A stretch of 52,444 nucleotides of DNA from JADJPL01 sp041183125. Its GTDB lineage: Bacteria > Bacteroidota > Bacteroidia > Chitinophagales > Saprospiraceae. The notes beneath the pieces were generated by a model. That model was not told the DNA's origin, did no database searches, and saw nothing but the letters and a program-made list of their open reading frames with translations. The position numbers and the translations under genes are program-made. The stretch covers positions 1 through 52,444 of the forward strand of contig JBEGMH010000350.1 of assembly GCA_041183125.1 (NCBI GenBank), in the 5' to 3' direction. Positions 43,773 through 52,256 of this stretch are shown here, one piece after another (position 1 is the stretch's first letter; the number at the start of each line of letters is the position of its first letter).

Positions 43773-44267
43773 TTACTCCTTTTTTTCATATACTTCTACA
43801 TCGCACGACAATGCATTGCGCTCGTCGGCGGGGAAGTGTGTGTGGGACACCAGCGTCCATTCCCCCCATTCAGGCTGTGGGAAGAACACATCCCCTTCGA
43901 GTTCGGTATGTACGCGGGTCAGATAAAGCCTGTCCCAGTAAGGCATGCTGTGGGCATATACCTGGGCTCCTCCTATCACGAACGCCTCCGTCTCGCCATT
44001 TTCAAGTGCCATTTCAAGCGCTTCTCCAATGGAATGGGCCACCAGGATACCTTCTGCCAGGAAAAAAGGGTTGCGCGTCACAACGATATTCGTACGGCCC
44101 GGCAGAGGGCGGCCAATAGAGAAGAACGTATTCCTCCCCATGATCACGTGATGGCCGTTCGTCGTTTTCTTAAAAAATTTGAGGTCGGCAGGTAGGTACC
44201 AGGGGATTTGGTTATCCTGCCCAATCACCCAATTATCGGAAACGGCCGCGATGGCAGAAACGGTCAT
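43773..44267 (-). CDS. folA: Dihydrofolate reductase
   Basis: A 164-residue DHFR reducing dihydrofolate to tetrahydrofolate with NADPH. Features: SAIAAVSDNWVIGQDNQIPW at the start, PADLKFFKK with the conserved Asp of the active site, GRNTFFSIGRPLPGRTNIV for NADPH binding and VIGGAQVYAHSMPYWDRLYLT. ATG at 44267 is used; a GTG at 44273 is also in frame. The capA stop at 44270-44272 lies between them, so the genes are coupled. It is the last gene of the long minus-strand run from mreB. thyA is not adjacent. Confidence 0.96.
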   Translation of the reverse strand: MTVSAIAAVSDNWVIGQDNQIPWYLPADLKFFKKTTNGHHVIMGRNTFFSIGRPLPGRTNIVVTRNPFFLAEGILVAHSIGEALEMALENGETEAFVIGGAQVYAHSMPYWDRLYLTRVHTELEGDVFFPQPEWGEWTLVSHTHFPADERNALSCDVEVYEKKE

Positions 44268-44269
44268 AG

Positions 44270-45460
44270 TCACTTTTTTTGAAGAATCTGGCTTTCGGTG
44301 GAACCCGCGTTGGAAGGCAGCTCAGCCCTTTCTTTTCCCGCATAACGCCCGAGGCGCTTGCGCAATGCCGCCACGGATTGCCGAACGTGCCACTTCGTCG
44401 CTTCGGGTACGGGGAGCGGGAAGGGAGGGGCCCCTTCTTCCAGTGCGCGGGCTGGGATGACGTAGTACTGGCTCTTACCCGTCGAATCCCGGTGGATGTA
44501 TCGGAATACCGGGGTATATGCGTGGTCAGCGATATACGTCGTTTGATCCGCCATGCGCTTTTCAAGGGTGGCCTCAAAAACCAGTCCCATATCGGTATGC
44601 GCTTGCTTTTGGGCAGAGATGAAATTTCCAAGGGAAAACGCGACCAAACCCGAGGTAGAATCCTGCCCGGGGCGCTTGTACGCTACTTCTTTGACAGGCT
44701 GAATAACATGCGGATGCGCCCCTACTACCAAATCGGCACCCCACTCGAAGAGTTTTTTAGCCAGGTCCATTTGTTGCGGGCTTTCGGCCAACTGGTATTC
44801 GTTGCCCCAATGCACGACGACGATGACAAAGTCCGCCTGCATTTTTCGGGCTACCCGCAGGTCTTCCTGCATGGTTTTCTCATCTATTAAGTTGACTATG
44901 GCAGGTTTGGGCGTCGGGATACCGTTTGTTCCATACGTGTAGTTGAGAAAGGCGAGCTTAAATGGGTCTTTATACACGATAAGCGGGTATAGGGCTTGCC
45001 GGTTCAGGGTATCCGCAAACGTACCCGTTTGGTAAAAGCCATAGCCTTGTACGGTTTGAATGGTTTTGAGCAGGCCGTTCAGTCCGGAGTCGTTGGAATG
45101 GTTGTTGGCTGTTACCAACAGGTCGAAGCCTGCGCGGCGCAGGGCCAACGCCAACTCGTCGGGGCTCCGAAACGTGGGGTAGCCGGTGTAGGGAGGCTTG
45201 CCGGGCAGGGTCAGTTCCAGGTTTCCAACGGCCAGGTCGGCCTCTTGCAGGAGCGGGGCGATGTGTTGGAAACAAGGGGTATAGTCGAAGAGCTTGTCTT
45301 TTTCAAGGGTGGCGGCGGTAATCTGGGGGCCATGCCCCATGATGTCCCCGGCAAAGAGGAGCTTGAGCCGTACGGTGCTGTCGGTACGCTGCGCACAGAG
45401 CGCAAAAACGCCCGAAAAAAAGGCAAAATGCAGCCCAAGGAGTAGTTTTGGCAGGCGCAT
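44270..45460 (-). CDS. CapA family (poly-gamma-glutamate-synthesis-like) metallophosphatase-fold protein
   Basis: A 396-residue exported protein with a signal-like N-terminus (about 1-22). The CapA domain is recognisable by LLFAGDIMGHGPQ near residue 32, AVGNLELTLPG, TANNHSNDSGLNGL and WGADLVVGAHPHVIQP. Relatives are calcineurin-fold proteins linked to polyglutamate capsule anchoring or of unknown function. It starts 3 bases after the mrdA stop, in the slot where rodA is often found in this phylum. No capsule genes capB/capC are nearby, so a capsule role is not supported here. Confidence 0.88.
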   Translation of the reverse strand: MRLPKLLLGLHFAFFSGVFALCAQRTDSTVRLKLLFAGDIMGHGPQITAATLEKDKLFDYTPCFQHIAPLLQEADLAVGNLELTLPGKPPYTGYPTFRSPDELALALRRAGFDLLVTANNHSNDSGLNGLLKTIQTVQGYGFYQTGTFADTLNRQALYPLIVYKDPFKLAFLNYTYGTNGIPTPKPAIVNLIDEKTMQEDLRVARKMQADFVIVVVHWGNEYQLAESPQQMDLAKKLFEWGADLVVGAHPHVIQPVKEVAYKRPGQDSTSGLVAFSLGNFISAQKQAHTDMGLVFEATLEKRMADQTTYIADHAYTPVFRYIHRDSTGKSQYYVIPARALEEGAPPFPLPVPEATKWHVRQSVAALRKRLGRYAGKERAELPSNAGSTESQILQKK

Positions 45461-45463
45461 ACA

Positions 45464-47317
45464 TCACGGTTTTTGCCCGATGAGGTCTGCCTCGAGCATG
45501 CGTTTTTCCAATAGCTTTCTGGGTTCGGTACAGATTTCGCCATTGAGGTACTTTTCGATCATCAACCCGGCGATAGGGGTGGCGTAGGTACCGCCAAAAC
45601 CTGCGTTTTCGATGTAGACGGCCATGGCGATTTTGGGGTTCTCCATAGGTGCGAAGCAGAAAAAGATGGAGTGGTCTTCGCCTTGCGGGTTTTCCGCCGT
45701 ACCCGTTTTTCCGCATACCTGGATGCCGGGGATGGAGGCATTGCGGGCCGTACCCCCGATTACCGCGCCTGCCATCCCCTTGATGACCGGATCAAAGTGA
45801 ACGGGGTCAATACCCGAATATTTTTTTTCGCGGTACCTTCCCTCTACCGGTTTGCTTTTGTTTTTATATCCCTGTACAAAGTGGGGGGTGATGTACCAGC
45901 CCTTGTTGGCAATGATAGCCGCTGCATTGGCCAACTGGATATTCGTGGCCAGTGCTTCCCCCTGCCCGATGCCCAGGGAACGTATCCAGACCGAATTCCA
46001 ACGGTCTTCTTTGTACCAATTATTGAAAAAGGCAGAAGCAGGAAAATTCCCTGCCTTTTCACCCGGAAAATCAACCCCCAGTTTTTGGCCCAACCCGAAA
46101 CGCTGGAGATAGCCCCGCAGCGTATCCAGGCCCCGTTGAGGCTGATAAAACCCATATTTATCCACGACATCCCTGAAAACAGTTACGAAATATGCATTGC
46201 AGGAATATTGGATCGCTGCCGCCACATTGGTGCAGGTGGGATGGCCGTGGCACCCCGTAAGGCGTTGGCCGCCGGAAAAATACGCCCCGTTGCAGGAAAT
46301 AGTGCGCTCCGGGTTCAGAACGCCCATCTGCATGGCAATCAGCGACAAGATGGGCTTGAAGAGCGAACCCGGAGGATACTGCGCCATGATAGCGCGATTG
46401 AACAACGGTTTATTTTTGTCCGTTTGAAGCAATTGATACGATTTCCCCCGGTTGTTGTTCGTAATGGTCAACTCGTTTGGATCGTATGTAGGAGTGCTGA
46501 TCATGGCCAGGATACCTCCCGTGGCCGGGTCAATCGCTACGATGGCCCCTCGTTTGTTTTGCATCAACTGCTCCCCATATTCCTGCAAGCCGAGGTCAAT
46601 AGAGGTGGCCAGGTCGGCACCCGAGACCGAAGAAGAATCCTTTTTTCCTCCCATGTAGGAGCCTACTACCCGTCCCAAGTTGTCTTTCAGGATAAATTGG
46701 CGGCCTTTTTCGCCCCGTAAGTCTGTTTCGTACGCATATTCCAAGCCACTGGCTCCAATGTAATCGCCGGGGGTGTACAAATCAGGGTGGGCATCTACCT
46801 CCTTCTGGTTCACCTCTCGGATATACCCTAACAGGTGTGCGGCCACAGGTCGTGGATACTCCCTCACATTGCGGAGTTGTACTTCGAAACCCGGAAACCG
46901 ATGAAGGTGTTCCTGAAAAACGCCGAAGGTTTTTACTGGAATCTTACTTAAAAAGACGAAGGGCACCGATTTAGAAAAACGCCTGCTCGCCCAATCTTTA
47001 TCCAGCGTTTCCTCAAAGTACGTTCTCTCTATGCCCAAAAGCCGGCAGAACAGCACCGTGTCCATGTCGGGAGATACCTGGTTATAGGTGACTAACAAGT
47101 CGTACATGGGGTTGTTGTGTACCAAAAGCTCCCCTTTGCGGTCGTAGATCATCCCCCGCGAGGGGTACTTTACATATTTTTCTATGGCCACCGCTTCCGC
47201 CGCCCGCCGAAAAGACTGGTTCAGCACCTGTAAGTCCATGGCTTTGAGCGTCAAAACTACTGCTGCCAGGACAAACAGCGCGCGGATATAGAGTAAGCGG
47301 GCGCCCTTTTTTTCCAT
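45464..47317 (-). CDS. mrdA: Penicillin-binding protein 2
   Basis: A 617-residue class B PBP, the transpeptidase of the elongation machine. One N-terminal membrane helix (about 8-26), a dimerisation domain (about 45-200), and the transpeptidase domain with the three signature motifs: SxxK in PGSLFKP near 317, SxN in YSCNAYFV near 373, and KTG in VCGKTGTAENP near 535. It starts 3 bases after the mreD stop and precedes the CapA-like gene. Confidence 0.96.
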   Translation of the reverse strand: MEKKGARLLYIRALFVLAAVVLTLKAMDLQVLNQSFRRAAEAVAIEKYVKYPSRGMIYDRKGELLVHNNPMYDLLVTYNQVSPDMDTVLFCRLLGIERTYFEETLDKDWASRRFSKSVPFVFLSKIPVKTFGVFQEHLHRFPGFEVQLRNVREYPRPVAAHLLGYIREVNQKEVDAHPDLYTPGDYIGASGLEYAYETDLRGEKGRQFILKDNLGRVVGSYMGGKKDSSSVSGADLATSIDLGLQEYGEQLMQNKRGAIVAIDPATGGILAMISTPTYDPNELTITNNNRGKSYQLLQTDKNKPLFNRAIMAQYPPGSLFKPILSLIAMQMGVLNPERTISCNGAYFSGGQRLTGCHGHPTCTNVAAAIQYSCNAYFVTVFRDVVDKYGFYQPQRGLDTLRGYLQRFGLGQKLGVDFPGEKAGNFPASAFFNNWYKEDRWNSVWIRSLGIGQGEALATNIQLANAAAIIANKGWYITPHFVQGYKNKSKPVEGRYREKKYSGIDPVHFDPVIKGMAGAVIGGTARNASIPGIQVCGKTGTAENPQGEDHSIFFCFAPMENPKIAMAVYIENAGFGGTYATPIAGLMIEKYLNGEICTEPRKLLEKRMLEADLIGQKP

Positions 47318-47320
47318 ATT

Positions 47321-47845
47321 TTAGTCTAATGGATTGAAAATCAAAGTTACTAAAAAAACAAAAAACAAAGAAGCTATAAAGCCCAGGACGGTTTTTACCA
47401 ATATCTGCAAGAGGTAAACCGGGGTAAAAACCTGCATGGAAAAATAAAAGATCAGGAAAAATGCGAACGAAAGCGAGGTGTAGCGCAGGAACCAGACGAT
47501 CTTGTAGCGCTGCAGCGTTAGACCATGCGCAACCACATACCCCCCTTTGGGCTCAATACTCCGTAATATACTAGGCCGCACAAAGGCTAAAAAAACCGAT
47601 GCACTGGCATGCACGCCCCACGAATCGTAGAACATATCCATCGTCAAACCAAGGGCAAAGCCGATCAGCAGAAGGATTTCCCGGGACGTTTGTACCGGCA
47701 GCAGCATCAGGAACAAAGGGTACACCATAGGTTCTGCATAAAACGACCCGATCGGCCCAAAAGGAATCTGTTTGAGCACCAGTATCTGCAGCAGCGCAAG
47801 GAAGACAAAGCGCAGGGTGTGTACCAGTATCGGGTTGCTATTCAT
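47321..47845 (-). CDS. mreD: Rod shape-determining protein MreD
   Basis: A 174-residue integral membrane protein with about five helices linking MreC and MreB in the elongasome. MreD is weakly conserved, so the call leans on position between mreC and mrdA and on hydrophobic pattern (LRFVFLALLQILVLKQIPFG near the start). It overlaps mreC by 8 bases. Confidence 0.85.
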   Translation of the reverse strand: MNSNPILVHTLRFVFLALLQILVLKQIPFGPIGSFYAEPMVYPLFLMLLPVQTSREILLLIGFALGLTMDMFYDSWGVHASASVFLAFVRPSILRSIEPKGGYVVAHGLTLQRYKIVWFLRYTSLSFAFFLIFYFSMQVFTPVYLLQILVKTVLGFIASLFFVFLVTLIFNPLD

Positions 47846-48680
47846 CGGATTGTTCTCGTTCTAATGCTTCAAGCTCTGACTGGAATAAATTTTGGACGAC
47901 GTATACCCTTCTGAGTCTGCCCATATCTACTTTCAGCCTCACTTTGATCTCATAATTGCTCTCCCCGGCAGGAACGACGCACGATTCGACTACACCGATG
48001 AGAATCCCCCTGGGCAAAATGGATGAATACCCACTGGTCTCAACAGTATCCCCTGGATAAACCAAGTTGTGCTTGGGCACATCCCGCAGGAACATATACC
48101 GGGAGTCGCTTCCCTGCCAGCCCAGAGACCCAAAATAACCTTTGTTTCGTATGGACGCGCTGATATGTACTTGCTTGTGCAGCACAGACATGACCGATGC
48201 AAAATGCTTCGTGGCATGGCGCACCACCCCGACTACTCCATCCGTGGTAATGACGGCCATACCTTCCTGCACCCCATGCTCCTTGCCCCGGTTGATGGTC
48301 AACATATTTTTTTCACCTGAGATGGAATTGTTGTACACTTCTGCCGCGATATACGTGTACATGGGCCTTAGGCTATTGGAATCTATACGGGCTGTGGCCG
48401 TGTCCCTTTCCAGGGCATCATAGTAATAGGAGCGCCAACTTTCCCCTTCCAATACAGCAATTCGCTCATTGAGCTGTACTACCTGCTGCCGAAGCCGGAA
48501 ATACGCCGCTACATTTCCATACACAGACAACACCCGGCCGGAGAGCAGATTAGCCGAACTGGCATAGATGCGCCCTTGGTTCTCATTGAAGCGGACAATC
48601 AGGTAAAAGCAAATGCCCTCGAGAAGCAAGAACAGGAAAAATCCACCAAACTGCGCCAGAAAACGCTGCAATCCATACAT
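47838..48680 (-). CDS. mreC: Rod shape-determining protein MreC
   Basis: A 280-residue inner-membrane protein with one N-terminal helix (about 8-28), a coiled coil (about 55-85) and a periplasmic beta-rich MreC domain (about 115-265; AEVYNNSISGEKNMLTINRG, GMAVITTDGVVGVV). It scaffolds PBP2 and MreB in lateral wall synthesis. It is 21 bases downstream of mreB and overlaps mreD. Confidence 0.93.
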   Translation of the reverse strand: MYGLQRFLAQFGGFFLFLLLEGICFYLIVRFNENQGRIYASSANLLSGRVLSVYGNVAAYFRLRQQVVQLNERIAVLEGESWRSYYYDALERDTATARIDSNSLRPMYTYIAAEVYNNSISGEKNMLTINRGKEHGVQEGMAVITTDGVVGVVRHATKHFASVMSVLHKQVHISASIRNKGYFGSLGWQGSDSRYMFLRDVPKHNLVYPGDTVETSGYSSILPRGILIGVVESCVVPAGESNYEIKVRLKVDMGRLRRVYVVQNLFQSELEALEREQSDE

Positions 48681-48701
48681 GGGACGAGGTATGTAAAGCC
48701 G

Positions 48702-49733
48702 CTAAACACTTTTCCGGTCAATGAGAAAGGAGAACCGCTCTGTGTTTTTCAAAGCAATCCCGGTGCCGCGCACTACTGCGCGCAAGGGGTCTTCTGCAAC
48801 GTGCACGTTCAACTTGGTTTTCGTCGCAAGGCGCTTGTCCAGACCCCGCAACAATGCCCCGCCCCCTGTGAGGTACAGACCGGTGCGATAAATGTCCGAT
48901 GCCAGCTCCGGAGGGGTTGCCTCTAACGCTTTGATCACTGCTTCTTCGATTTTAGCGACCGATTTATCCAGGGCATGCGCCATTTCACGGTAGGAAACCT
49001 TGATTTGTTTGGGTATCCCGGTCATGAGGTCGCGGCCATTGACCGCGTAGTCCTCCGGTGGGTTTTCCAATTCGTGCAGCGCGGAGCCAACTTCTATTTT
49101 GAGCTGTTCTGCGGTGCGCTCCCCAATCAGGATATTGTGTTGCCGTTTCATGTAGCTGACCACGTCGCTCGTAAACTCATCGCCCGCAATGCGAAGGGAC
49201 TGGTCGCAAACAATACCGGAAAGGGCGATGACCGCGATTTCCGTCGTACCGCCGCCTATGTCAATGACCATATTGCCCTCGGGTTCTTCTACATCGAGGC
49301 CTATACCCAACGCTGCCGCCATAGGTTCATGGATGAGGTACGTCTCTTTGGAGTCCACGTGGTCTGCCGAGTCGAATACGGCACGCTTTTCCACTTCTGT
49401 AATCCCGGAGGGGATACAGATGACCATTTTCATGTGGGAAAAAAAGCGACGACGCGCCCCAATCATGGCAATTAAGCCTTCGATCATACTCTCGGCTGCC
49501 TGGAAATCAGCGATGACCCCGTCCTTTAGCGGTCGGATGGTCTTGATGTCCTCATGGGTCTTTTCATGCATCATCATGGCCCGACGCCCCACGGCTATGG
49601 TCTGGCCCGATCGGCGGTCTATGGCTACGATGGAAGGTTCGTCCACAACGATTTTACCATCTTGTATGATCAGCGTATTGGCCGTGCCCAGGTCAATCGC
49701 AAGTTCCTGCCTAAAGAAGTTGAATAGTCTCAT
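48702..49733 (-). CDS. mreB: Rod shape-determining actin homologue MreB
   Basis: A 343-residue actin-fold protein that polymerises under the membrane and directs lateral cell-wall growth. Features: amphipathic MRLFNFFRQ start, AIDLGTANTLIIQDGKIVVDEPS (phosphate 1), VIDIGGGTTEIAVIALSGIV (phosphate 2) and LYLTGGGALLRGLD near the end (adenosine). ATG 49733 is preferred to the TTG at 49736. It heads mreB-mreC-mreD-mrdA, which supports a rod-shaped cell. Confidence 0.97.
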   Translation of the reverse strand: MRLFNFFRQELAIDLGTANTLIIQDGKIVVDEPSIVAIDRRSGQTIAVGRRAMMMHEKTHEDIKTIRPLKDGVIADFQAAESMIEGLIAMIGARRRFFSHMKMVICIPSGITEVEKRAVFDSADHVDSKETYLIHEPMAAALGIGLDVEEPEGNMVIDIGGGTTEIAVIALSGIVCDQSLRIAGDEFTSDVVSYMKRQHNILIGERTAEQLKIEVGSALHELENPPEDYAVNGRDLMTGIPKQIKVSYREMAHALDKSVAKIEEAVIKALEATPPELASDIYRTGLYLTGGGALLRGLDKRLATKTKLNVHVAEDPLRAVVRGTGIALKNTERFSFLIDRKSV

Positions 49734-49763
49734 CAAGTAGGTTACATTTATAAAATACGCTTA

Positions 49764-49771
49764 CAAAATTA
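49764..49771 (-). promoter_or_regulatory. -7 box for the mreB operon
   Basis: On the minus strand this reads TAATTTTG, a full match to TAnnTTTG, 31 bases from the mreB ATG. No -33 box recognised. Confidence 0.45.
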
Positions 49772-49796
49772 GTTCCTTTTTCTGATATCTTTAGGA

Positions 49797-49814
49797 TAGA
49801 CTTATTGTGAGAAG
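49797..49814. repeat. Possible half-site of the palindromic repeat
   Basis: TAGACTTATTGTGAGAAG resembles the outer arm TAGACTTGTTGCGAGGGG with four substitutions. No matching inverse arm follows at the expected distance, so this may be a relic or coincidence. Confidence 0.3.
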
Positions 49815-49901
49815 CCCATACAGCCGGAAAAACAACCGTTTTTAGCCCGGACTGCCCGTATGGTAGGCTTGTGCTACAAACCGGAGGCCCCCTCCATCTT
49901 C

Positions 49902-51176
49902 CTAAGGCCCTACAAAGACCTCCCACATCTCATCCCTGCCTAAATAACGCTGCGCCAGCACCCGTATTTCCTCCGGCGTAATTTCCTGTACGACGCGGAT
50001 GGCATCCTGAAAAAAAGACAACGTAAGGCCATCTGCTGCGAGGGAGCGGACGAGATCCATCGTATTGAACGGGCCATCCATCTGGCTCAACAGGGTACCC
50101 ATTAGGTAATTTCGGGCCAGTTCTAACTCTTTTTTTCCGACCAGATGGTTTTGAAGCAGTTCTATTTCAGCAAAAATCTGTTTCACCGCGTCTTCTGCCA
50201 CCTCATTTCCTGTCTCGGTGGAAACGTAGAAATACCCGTCAAAACGCATGGTCTCTATAGCAGAGTATATATTATACGTGTACCCTTTTTTTTCCCGCAC
50301 GTTAGACATGAGCCGGGAACCAAAGTATCCGCCCAGCAGGGTGTTGACTACGAACATGCCGTGGTAGTCGGGATGACAGCGCGTAAACAGCTTGCGCCCA
50401 ATGCGGATAGCGGTCTGGTGCGAATTCGCTTTTTTAAAGTACTCTTGCCGGGGGGAACAGGAGCTCTCCGGTATGCTTGCCGGCACCGCTTCCCCCGCTT
50501 GAATAGCCTGCCCAAGGGAGGCATTGATCTGGCGGATAGTATCCTCGTCCACCCTTCCGGATGCGAAAATCTGGCAGTTGGCGGCATTGAACGTGCGGGC
50601 AAAATGAGCATGCAGGTCTGGTGCCCGCAGGGCGGCGTACATCTCCGGCGTACTGTTGTACCCATACGGATGGTGGGACCCAAAAATCATTTCCGTGATC
50701 TGCCGATAGGCTATGACATCGTTCTGGCTCAGGTCCACCAATAACTTCTGGCGGTTGCGCTCAATAAAGTTTTCGAGTTCTGTTTCGGGATAAGCGGGTG
50801 CCTGGAGGATTTCGGAAAAAACGGGCAGCACTTCCCCCAGGTATTTATTCAGGGCCACTATGGAAAGATTGGCCGTATCCAAGTGAAAAGGGTTGCTGAA
50901 CTCGCTTCCGTAAAAATCGAAATGCTCTGCTATTTCCCCTGAGCTGCGCTGTGCGGTCCCTTCGCGTATCTGGGAGGCTGCTGCACGTGCGGCGAGCGGC
51001 TTGGTCTCGTACGGACGCCCGGCATCGAAAACCACCTCGACCCGCACTACTTCCTGCCCCTCGGAATGGACAACAAAAAGTGGCGCGCCATTGTCCAGTA
51101 TGATTTTTTCTATCATCGGCTGGTCAATATGCCGGATCGGGGATACCCGAGGTGCCCTGGCTCTGTTCAACATCAT
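49902..51176 (-). CDS. M16 (pitrilysin-like) protein without the HxxEH metal motif
   Basis: A 424-residue protein of the M16 peptidase fold (two M16 halves). The position of the first-helix zinc motif HxxEH has ASQIREGT instead, so it is very likely catalytically inactive; such subunits normally pair with an active partner. The second-half helix signature SRLMSNVREKKGYTYNIYS is intact. The MMLNRARAP start is typical of the Bacteroidota members, so the ATG at 51176 is used. The active partner is not in the window: cvfB lies upstream and mreB downstream. Confidence 0.88.
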   Translation of the reverse strand: MMLNRARAPRVSPIRHIDQPMIEKIILDNGAPLFVVHSEGQEVVRVEVVFDAGRPYETKPLAARAAASQIREGTAQRSSGEIAEHFDFYGSEFSNPFHLDTANLSIVALNKYLGEVLPVFSEILQAPAYPETELENFIERNRQKLLVDLSQNDVIAYRQITEMIFGSHHPYGYNSTPEMYAALRAPDLHAHFARTFNAANCQIFASGRVDEDTIRQINASLGQAIQAGEAVPASIPESSCSPRQEYFKKANSHQTAIRIGRKLFTRCHPDYHGMFVVNTLLGGYFGSRLMSNVREKKGYTYNIYSAIETMRFDGYFYVSTETGNEVAEDAVKQIFAEIELLQNHLVGKKELELARNYLMGTLLSQMDGPFNTMDLVRSLAADGLTLSFFQDAIRVVQEITPEEIRVLAQRYLGRDEMWEVFVGP

Positions 51177-51212
51177 TTTTTTTTGAATTGCCCCTGATTA
51201 GATTTGTGCGGG

Positions 51213-52043
51213 TCAAGCCAGGTAAATCCCGTCTTTTTCCAGGCGGACTTGCCGGTTTTTATAAAGCAGCCCCACAGCTTTCTTAAACGACTTTTTGCTC
51301 ATCCCCAACTGTTGGCTTATCTCCTCTGGGGAAGAATCGTCTGTCAAAGCCAGGAATCCGTTTTGTGTTTTTAGTTTTTCCAACAAAAGTTCCGCCTCGG
51401 CCCCAATCGCAGCATAGCCGGGTTTTTTCAGGGAGATATCCAGTTTCCCATCTTCCCGTACCTTGGATACAAACCCCGGGCGCGTCTCTCCTATGGGAAA
51501 CACACCAAAGAGGGCACTTTGAAAGACAAGGCCCGGATAGCGCTGGTTCACGATTACCTTCATCCCTAAGGGAGAAGCCTCCCAGGCCATCACCGATACC
51601 TCGTCGCCGGGCCGGATACCAGACCCTGCTGGCTCCAGGTAGCGGCGCACATTGGCAGAGGCCACCAAACGACCACTGGTTTCATCTTGATACAGGTAAA
51701 CGACATACGACCTACCCTCTTCCATGGGCCTTGGTTGCTCGCGAAAAGGGACGAACAAATCTTTTTCCAGGCCCCAGTCCAGAAAAGCACCGAACGTTGA
51801 AACACTGCTTACCCGCAGACAAGCGAAGTGGTGCAGCAGGATCTTGGGCTCCAAGGTGGTAGCTACCAGCCGCTCCTCCCCGTCCCGATATACGAAAACA
51901 GAAAGAGCGTCGCCTACCTCCGTGCCCTCCGGCACATATTTGGTCGGCAAAAGCACTTCGTGGCCTTCCCGATCCCCTAAGTACCCTCCTACCCGCGTTA
52001 ACCGCAGAACCCTCAGGATATGATATTTTCCTATTTCCAACAT
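51213..52043 (-). CDS. S1-like RNA-binding protein (CvfB family)
   Basis: A 276-residue cytosolic protein with three tandem S1-like OB folds and a C-terminal winged-helix domain, as in CvfB/YitL. Features: GDREGHEVLLPTKYVPEGTEVGD (first domain), STFGAFLDWGLEKDLFVPF (second), and the C-terminal helix-turn-helix SPEEISQQLGMSKKSFKKAVGLL. CvfB affects virulence and metabolism in Staphylococcus; the role here is unknown. ATG 52043 is used; a GTG at 52049 is possible. It precedes the M16-like gene by 36 bases. Confidence 0.9.
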   Translation of the reverse strand: MLEIGKYHILRVLRLTRVGGYLGDREGHEVLLPTKYVPEGTEVGDALSVFVYRDGEERLVATTLEPKILLHHFACLRVSSVSTFGAFLDWGLEKDLFVPFREQPRPMEEGRSYVVYLYQDETSGRLVASANVRRYLEPAGSGIRPGDEVSVMAWEASPLGMKVIVNQRYPGLVFQSALFGVFPIGETRPGFVSKVREDGKLDISLKKPGYAAIGAEAELLLEKLKTQNGFLALTDDSSPEEISQQLGMSKKSFKKAVGLLYKNRQVRLEKDGIYLA

Positions 52044-52068
52044 GAACACTTCCTTAAACGCAACGGAT

Positions 52069-52133
52069 TAGACTGGTTGCGAGGGGTCAGAAGGCCCTTT
52101 TCTACCCCTCGATAACCCTTCACAACAAGTCCA
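52069..52133. repeat. Palindromic repeat, copy 4 (shortened)
   Basis: A 65-base member of the family: TAGACTGGTTGCGAGGGG at the left and CAACAAGTCCA at the right, around a GGCCC centre. It is shorter than copies 2 and 3 and more diverged in the right arm. It lies between divergent cvfB and dnaN, and its right edge (CCATTTTTG) provides a TTTG that could be the dnaN -33 box. Confidence 0.8.
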
Positions 52134-52162
52134 TTTTTGAACACCCACATTCGCTTTTTTAC

Positions 52163-52170
52163 TATCTTTG
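52163..52170 (+). promoter_or_regulatory. -7 box for dnaN
   Basis: TATCTTTG matches TAnnTTTG. A TTTG at 52136-52139 lies 23 bases upstream, slightly beyond the usual spacing, and is at the edge of repeat copy 4. The leader to the ATG would be about 80 bases. Confidence 0.5.
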
Positions 52171-52256
52171 CACGTTGACCGGCCATACCGTTGCTCCACA
52201 AGGATGCTTGGTAAGTACGTCAGCAACAATTTTCCCGCTAAAATAGACAAAATACC

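Noticed and set aside
44270..45460. Poly-gamma-glutamate capsule synthesis gene
   Set aside because: Only the CapA-like fold is present; capB and capC are absent, and the context is cell-wall synthesis.
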